Assembly: GCA_016930035.1 (NCBI GenBank)
Contig: JAFGHQ010000040.1
Span: forward strand, 1-39,363
DNA length: 39,363 bases
Direction: 5' to 3'
Source: Gammaproteobacteria bacterium
GTDB lineage: Bacteria; Pseudomonadota; Gammaproteobacteria; UBA12402
The notes below the pieces were generated by a model. It saw nothing but the letters and a program-made list of their open reading frames with translations, did no database searches and was not told the DNA's origin. The first letter of the stretch is position 1; each line of letters opens with the position of its first letter. Both the position numbers and the translations under genes were made by a program. Below, one piece after another: positions 35,370-39,363 of the stretch.

Positions 35370-37061
35370 ATGCAACGGAAACTTGATATTGGTGATTTTT
35401 TAATCAACAAAAAAATCATTACAAAAGATCAACTTGAAAAAGCCAAAACACTTCAAGAAACAACGGGTAAAAATTTAAAGGATGCTTTGCTTGAACTTGG
35501 ATTCATCAAAGAAGCAGAATTTCTTAAACAATATGCCGAACTCTTGGGCATTCCTTATGTTGATTTAGCGCATTACTCCATACAAGAGGTTTTAGCACAT
35601 CAATTACCTGAAAGCTATGCCCGTCGATTTAAAGCCATTTTGCTTAAAGATACTCCTGATGGTTACTTCGTAGGGATGGTTAATCCGCTAGACATTTTTG
35701 CCATAGATGAAATTTCACGTGTTTTAGATCGACCTATTAAATTAGCCCTTGTCAATGAACCTCCATTATTACGAGCTCTCGATTTAATTTATCGCCGCAC
35801 AGGAGAAATCAGCAATTTTGCAGAGCAATTGGAAACTGAACTTAAAAGTTATGACCTATTAAGCGATGAAGAAGCCCAAGAACAAGCAGACACAATTGTG
35901 ATTCGGCTTATCCATTCTTTATTTGAAGATGCCGTTCAAGTTAATGCAACCGATATTCACATAGAACCAGCTGAAAAATTGCTACGTGTACGTTTGCGGG
36001 TTGATGGCGTTTTACAAGAACAGACTATGGAGGAAAAACGCATTGCATCAGCACTTAGTCAACGATTAAAACTGATGGCGGGCCTTAACATGGCGGAAAA
36101 AAGGCTTCCTCAAGATGGTCGTTTTACCATCCGCGTACGTGATATGCAAATTGATGTGCGTCTTTCTACGATGCCTGTCCAATATGGTGAATCAATCGTC
36201 ATGCGATTATTGAATCAATCAGGTCGATTATTAACTTTAGATGAAATAGGTATGTCCCCGGAAATATTAAGTCGTTTTAGAGAATTCATTAAAATTCCTT
36301 GGGGGATGATTTTGGTGACGGGTCCAACGGGCAGCGGTAAAACAACCACCTTATATGGCGGTTTATCCGAAATTAATGATATTCGAAAAAAAATCATTAC
36401 GATCGAAGATCCTGTCGAGTACCGTCTAGAACATCTCAATCAGATTCAAATCCGCACCCAATTAGGCCTAACGTTTTCCCGAGTGTTGCGATCCGCTCTG
36501 CGCCAAGATCCTGACATTATTTTATTGGGTGAAATCCGAGATGAGGAAACAGCAACCATTGCCTTACGAGCAGCACTCACAGGACATTTAGTTTTAACGA
36601 CTCTGCACACAAATGATGCAAAAACCGCTAGCATTCGCTTGATTGATATGGGCGCCAAAAGTTATATGGTCGCCGCCACTATTCGCGCTGTACTAGCCCA
36701 ACGATTAGTAAGGCGTGTCTGTAGCAGTTGTGCCGAACCCTATCAGCCAACCGCTCAAGAAATGAGTTTTTTTGAGAATTTTCTAGGAAAAACTTTAGAT
36801 CTTAAAAAAGTAAAATTTGTGCATGGAAAAGGTTGCAATGTGTGTAGTCAAACGGGCTATAAAGGTCGTATTGGAGTTTTTGAATTACTCGAATTGGATG
36901 AAGCCATGATTGATGCGCTAAGACGAAATGATACCGCCGATTTTATGAAACGAGCGGAAGCGTCTCTTGCGGGTAAAACTTTATTGCATCATGCTTATCA
37001 AATGGCTGCTAAAGGTTTAACCACGCTTGATGAAATATTACGCGTAATTTTTAATTTTTAA
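35370..37061 (+). CDS. mshE: Pilus assembly ATPase MshE (GspE/PilB family)
   Basis: Hexameric cytoplasmic ATPase that powers pilus extension. The 563-aa product has an N-terminal MshEN/T2SSE_N domain (about residues 1-140), an N2-type domain (ATDIHIEPAEKLLRVRLRVDG near 195), Walker A GPTGSGKTTT at about 317-326, the Asp box (IIEDPVEY-like ITIEDPVEYRLEH), Walker B ILLGEIRDEET near 382 and the His box TLHTNDA. A tetra-Cys zinc site (CSSC near 450, CNVC near 490) is complete. The first MshEN motif reads DIGDFLI instead of the usual RLGxxL (see findings). AAGGAAA precedes the ATG. Confidence 0.92.
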   Translation: MQRKLDIGDFLINKKIITKDQLEKAKTLQETTGKNLKDALLELGFIKEAEFLKQYAELLGIPYVDLAHYSIQEVLAHQLPESYARRFKAILLKDTPDGYFVGMVNPLDIFAIDEISRVLDRPIKLALVNEPPLLRALDLIYRRTGEISNFAEQLETELKSYDLLSDEEAQEQADTIVIRLIHSLFEDAVQVNATDIHIEPAEKLLRVRLRVDGVLQEQTMEEKRIASALSQRLKLMAGLNMAEKRLPQDGRFTIRVRDMQIDVRLSTMPVQYGESIVMRLLNQSGRLLTLDEIGMSPEILSRFREFIKIPWGMILVTGPTGSGKTTTLYGGLSEINDIRKKIITIEDPVEYRLEHLNQIQIRTQLGLTFSRVLRSALRQDPDIILLGEIRDEETATIALRAALTGHLVLTTLHTNDAKTASIRLIDMGAKSYMVAATIRAVLAQRLVRRVCSSCAEPYQPTAQEMSFFENFLGKTLDLKKVKFVHGKGCNVCSQTGYKGRIGVFELLELDEAMIDALRRNDTADFMKRAEASLAGKTLLHHAYQMAAKGLTTLDEILRVIFNF

Positions 37062-37072
37062 TTAATATACCC

Positions 37073-38290
37073 ATGCCAAACTATCAATATCAAGGTCGAG
37101 ATTCAGAAGGTAAAAAAGTCTCGGGGCGCCTAGAGGCCGAAAATACTGGTGATGCTGCTAATTTTTTAGCGGATAAAAACATTATCCCCACCCATATTGA
37201 AATAGCCGAGCAAAGAAAATCGTCTTTTGGTTTTTTATTTCGCAGCTCTACGGCTAAACCCCAAGAAATCCTGAGTTTCTATCGCCAAATGGCCACATTA
37301 TTAGGGGCCGGCATAACCGTTGTTAAAGCTGTTAAACAATTGGCCCAATCAAGCGTTTCTCGCCCATTAAGAAATGCATTAGATGCTATTTTTGATGCTA
37401 TCAGCTCAGGGCAAACATTAGCCGCCTCCATGGCTCTTTATCCAAAAATGTTTTCTAAAATCGAGATAGGCATTATTGAAATTGGAGAAAATACTGGGCG
37501 TCTTCAAGAAATTTTTCTGCAAGTTGCCGAATATCTTGAAAATAAGATTCTAAATCGTAAACGCTTACTAGCCGCAACCCGCTATCCTGCTATTGTTATT
37601 ATTGCAGTGGTAACCGCTATTATTGTATTAAACATTTTCGTGATTCCTAAATTTGCCTCACTATTTTCACGCTTTCAGGTGCAATTACCTCTCCCGACTC
37701 GCGTTCTGATCGCTGTTTCAACATTTATGCAACATAATTGGGTAATGGTATTAATTATTGCCGTATTACTTTTACTACTCATCCCTTATATATTAGCCAT
37801 TAAACAAATTCGTTATTTTTATGACCATTATAAATTGTATTTCCCTGTTTTAGGTAATTTGGAAAAACGGATCTTGCTCTCTCAATTCACTTGGGCACTG
37901 GGTTTGATTTTGCGAGCAGGGTTACCCGTTCTAAAAGGGATGACATTAGTCGCTGAAGCTTCGGACAACGTTTATATGCATGAGAAGATAACAAAAATGC
38001 GCGATTTTCTAGATCAGGGCGAAAATTTCACTCAGTCAATGATTCGAAGTGGTTTATTCCATTCCTCAATTATTCAAATGGTAGAAGTCGGGGAATCCTC
38101 AGGAAAATTAGATGAAATTTTAAACGAGATAGCCAACTATTATAATCGAGAAATTGATTATGATATCAAAAGGCTCAATGACCTCTTAGAACCTTTATTA
38201 TTATTGGTTGTCGGCGGAATGGTATTAATCCTCGCTCTTTCTATTTATCTACCTATGTGGGATATGGTGAAATTCGCAAAAATTGGATAA
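37073..38290 (+). CDS. mshG: Pilus inner-membrane platform protein MshG (GspF/PilC family)
   Basis: Polytopic platform protein that works with MshE in pilus assembly. The 405-aa product has the family opening YQYQGRDSEGKKVSGRLEAEN, two T2SSF repeats (about 66-190 and 270-395) with FYRQMATLLGAGITVVKAV and TWALGLILRAGLPVLKGM, and three membrane segments (near 170-195, 220-245 and 375-400). IIEIGENTGRLQEIF and MVEVGESSGKLDEIL are the repeated GE-sG-L signatures. It lies 11 bases after mshE. No mshF or pilin gene follows; the next gene is on the other strand. Confidence 0.92.
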   Translation: MPNYQYQGRDSEGKKVSGRLEAENTGDAANFLADKNIIPTHIEIAEQRKSSFGFLFRSSTAKPQEILSFYRQMATLLGAGITVVKAVKQLAQSSVSRPLRNALDAIFDAISSGQTLAASMALYPKMFSKIEIGIIEIGENTGRLQEIFLQVAEYLENKILNRKRLLAATRYPAIVIIAVVTAIIVLNIFVIPKFASLFSRFQVQLPLPTRVLIAVSTFMQHNWVMVLIIAVLLLLLIPYILAIKQIRYFYDHYKLYFPVLGNLEKRILLSQFTWALGLILRAGLPVLKGMTLVAEASDNVYMHEKITKMRDFLDQGENFTQSMIRSGLFHSSIIQMVEVGESSGKLDEILNEIANYYNREIDYDIKRLNDLLEPLLLLVVGGMVLILALSIYLPMWDMVKFAKIG

Positions 38291-38322
38291 ATCTCGCTCC
38301 TTAGGGGTATAGGTTTGATATC

Positions 38323-38357
38323 GTAGGTTGGGTTAAGCGAACGCGTAACCCAACATT
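38323..38357. repeat. REP-like palindrome, GTAGG...AACCC type, copy 2
   Basis: GTTGGGTTA (38327-38335) and TAACCCAAC (38346-38354) form a 9-bp perfect stem with a 10-base loop (AGCGAACGCG), preceded by GTAG. It is a better preserved relative of 1911-1943. It lies 30 bases after mshG in the gap between convergent genes. A short GC-rich patch (GGGGGCGCGGCCGC) follows at 38380-38391. Confidence 0.7.
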
Positions 38358-38416
38358 ATTGGATTTTAATTGGAGACTGGGGGCGCGGCCGCATGGTGAG
38401 GCAAATTAACAGGCTG

Positions 38417-39363
38417 TTACGCTATTCCTAATTCGCTTGCAGCTTGCTGCAAGCGCCTCTTCTCTCTTGAAGGTTTTGAAGATGATTTTTCCTCTGGCGC
38501 TTTTGGAAAGAATTTTCCAATAGCTTTTCCGAATTGTTTTTTTTGTCCTTCTTCTATTTCGCCACCAGCTTTTTTAAATTTTATTAACGTTTGGGCCATT
38601 TCTTTAGCCAATTTATCTCGTCGTTTTTCTGCTTCTTTTTCTGCAGAAGTTACTTTTTTTGCGCATGCGGCCTTTTCTTTGATTTGAGATAAAATATAGC
38701 TTGTAGTAGCCTCTTTATTATCTTTGCTCTTCACGCTCTCCTTCATATTCAATTCTATTTTTCCTTTCCATTTTCCAAAGAAGTCTAAAATATGCCACAA
38801 TGCTTTTTTGAATTTACTATCCCCTGCCCATTCCTCTTTATGGAAATCACGTAATTTTCCGCGAAGATCCTTGTAACTTTCTTCATGAACTTCTTTAAAG
38901 TTTAGGATAGTTTCAATACTTTCCATTCTTTCAACGTCTTTGCCGAGATAATTAAGTTTTTCTATGTTTTCTTTTTTTACAGCAAATCCGCAAAATTCCG
39001 CCACAAGTCTATGCGTTCTAACATTCTCTGGATTTTTGCGGAAGACATCTGCGACTAATGGTAAATATTGTAAAATATACTCACGAGAGCGCTTAGAAAT
39101 AGTTTCAGGTTTCTCAACAAGAACCTTATACAACCAATCGAGATTTCTGCCAAAATGCTCATGATACATCAGGCTTTGTTGTATAAATTTTTCTAAATTT
39201 TCATTGTCTTCATCGATCGAGCTTAAATATTGGTGCACTAACTGTTTAACAACTTTTGATTCTAGATTGAACGAGTTATTGAGTATACAAGCTGGGTTAA
39301 AAGGAATCTTTCTTTCAATGGCTTTCTCGATAATTTGACGAAACTGTTCGCTCGATAATTCGG
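38417..39363 (-). CDS. Unrecognised protein, 3' part only (runs off the window)
   Basis: The minus-strand frame stays open from the stop at 38417 to the window edge, giving at least 315 residues without a convincing start; a GTG at 39238 is internal to a longer protein-like sequence (SSEQFRQIIEKAIERK ... NPACILNNSFNLESK). The visible part is helical and charged: an N-proximal region with repeated Leu/Tyr helices (LQYLPLVADVF), then a Lys/Glu-rich probable coiled coil, and a basic, Ser/Glu-rich tail ending QQAASELGIA. No membrane segment or known domain is seen. In Legionellales such large solo proteins can be Dot/Icm effectors, but that is speculation. Confidence 0.7.
   Translation of the reverse strand, partial: ELSSEQFRQIIEKAIERKIPFNPACILNNSFNLESKVVKQLVHQYLSSIDEDNENLEKFIQQSLMYHEHFGRNLDWLYKVLVEKPETISKRSREYILQYLPLVADVFRKNPENVRTHRLVAEFCGFAVKKENIEKLNYLGKDVERMESIETILNFKEVHEESYKDLRGKLRDFHKEEWAGDSKFKKALWHILDFFGKWKGKIELNMKESVKSKDNKEATTSYILSQIKEKAACAKKVTSAEKEAEKRRDKLAKEMAQTLIKFKKAGGEIEEGQKKQFGKAIGKFFPKAPEEKSSSKPSREKRRLQQAASELGIA

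Noticed and set aside
38376-38395. GC-rich patch with GCGGCCGC near the mshG 3' gap
   Set aside because: Only about 15 bases, palindromic at the core but with no second copy in the window; could be chance or part of a worn repeat.

Overview
The window is about 39.4 kb of AT-rich, gene-dense bacterial DNA. The gene set points to a gammaproteobacterium, and I infer Legionellales (a Coxiella/Legionella/Aquicella-like relative). The supports are the lepA-lepB-rnc-era-recO order, an MSHA-type pilus assembly block, a GacS/BarA-like HPt protein, and many small palindromic intergenic repeats. The genus assignment is inference; no rRNA gene is present to settle it.

Layout. (1) 58-5274: housekeeping block lepA, lepB, rnc, era, recO, all on the plus strand. 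(2) 5269-5486: a 218-bp MITE-like element with 19-bp perfect terminal inverted repeats, whose left end supplies the recO stop codon. (3) 5497-6588, minus strand: an HTH/S24-fold regulator that has lost its protease residues, followed by a stand-alone HPt phosphotransfer protein. (4) 6797-13528: mshI, a PilN-like gene, mshJ, mshK, mshL (secretin), mshM (AAA ATPase) and mshN (TPR), the inner-membrane, secretin and accessory genes of a type IV pilus of the MSHA class. (5) 13724-16961: a three-gene redox operon (GlpA-like FAD protein with a BFD-type Fe-S domain, a second FAD/NAD oxidoreductase, a DUF1667 protein), typical of anaerobic Firmicutes and Thermotogales. (6) 16948-34290: a surface-polysaccharide (O-antigen-like) cluster with a Wzz-like protein, rmlACDB (dTDP-L-rhamnose), a Wzx flippase, three glycosyltransferases, a Wzy-like membrane protein, asnB, tviB/wbpO and tviC/wbpP (UDP-GalNAcA-type sugars), and a WecA-like initiating transferase. 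It is followed by galU (34331-35215). (7) 35370-38290: mshE (assembly ATPase) and mshG (platform protein), which complete the pilus block. (8) From 38417 to the window edge: the 3' part of an unrecognised minus-strand gene.

How it fits together. The msh genes lie in the order known from Vibrio (I-J-K-L-M-N-E-G), but about 21.8 kb separates mshN from mshE. The simplest reading is that the redox operon and polysaccharide cluster inserted into an ancestral msh operon. No pilin gene is visible. The polysaccharide genes fit a Wzx/Wzy pathway: WecA-like priming of undecaprenyl phosphate, assembly by the glycosyltransferases from dTDP-rhamnose and GalNAc/GalNAcA-type sugars, amidation perhaps by AsnB, flipping by Wzx, polymerisation by the Wzy-like protein and chain-length control by the Wzz-like protein.

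Gene-free stretches are rich in repeats: two 84-bp double-hairpin units and a half unit, a short IS-end-like MITE, 28-bp palindromes with a TCGCGA core (one forming the 3' end of a coding sequence), REP-like GTAGG...AACCC palindromes, and a very long perfect hairpin after galU. I see no rRNA, tRNA, CRISPR array, phage module or complete insertion sequence. I do not see a clearly new multi-gene defence or signalling system. The best candidates for novelty are the split pilus locus, the degenerate S24 regulator paired with HPt, the transferred redox trio, and the AAA ATPase genes scattered around the tviB/tviC pair.
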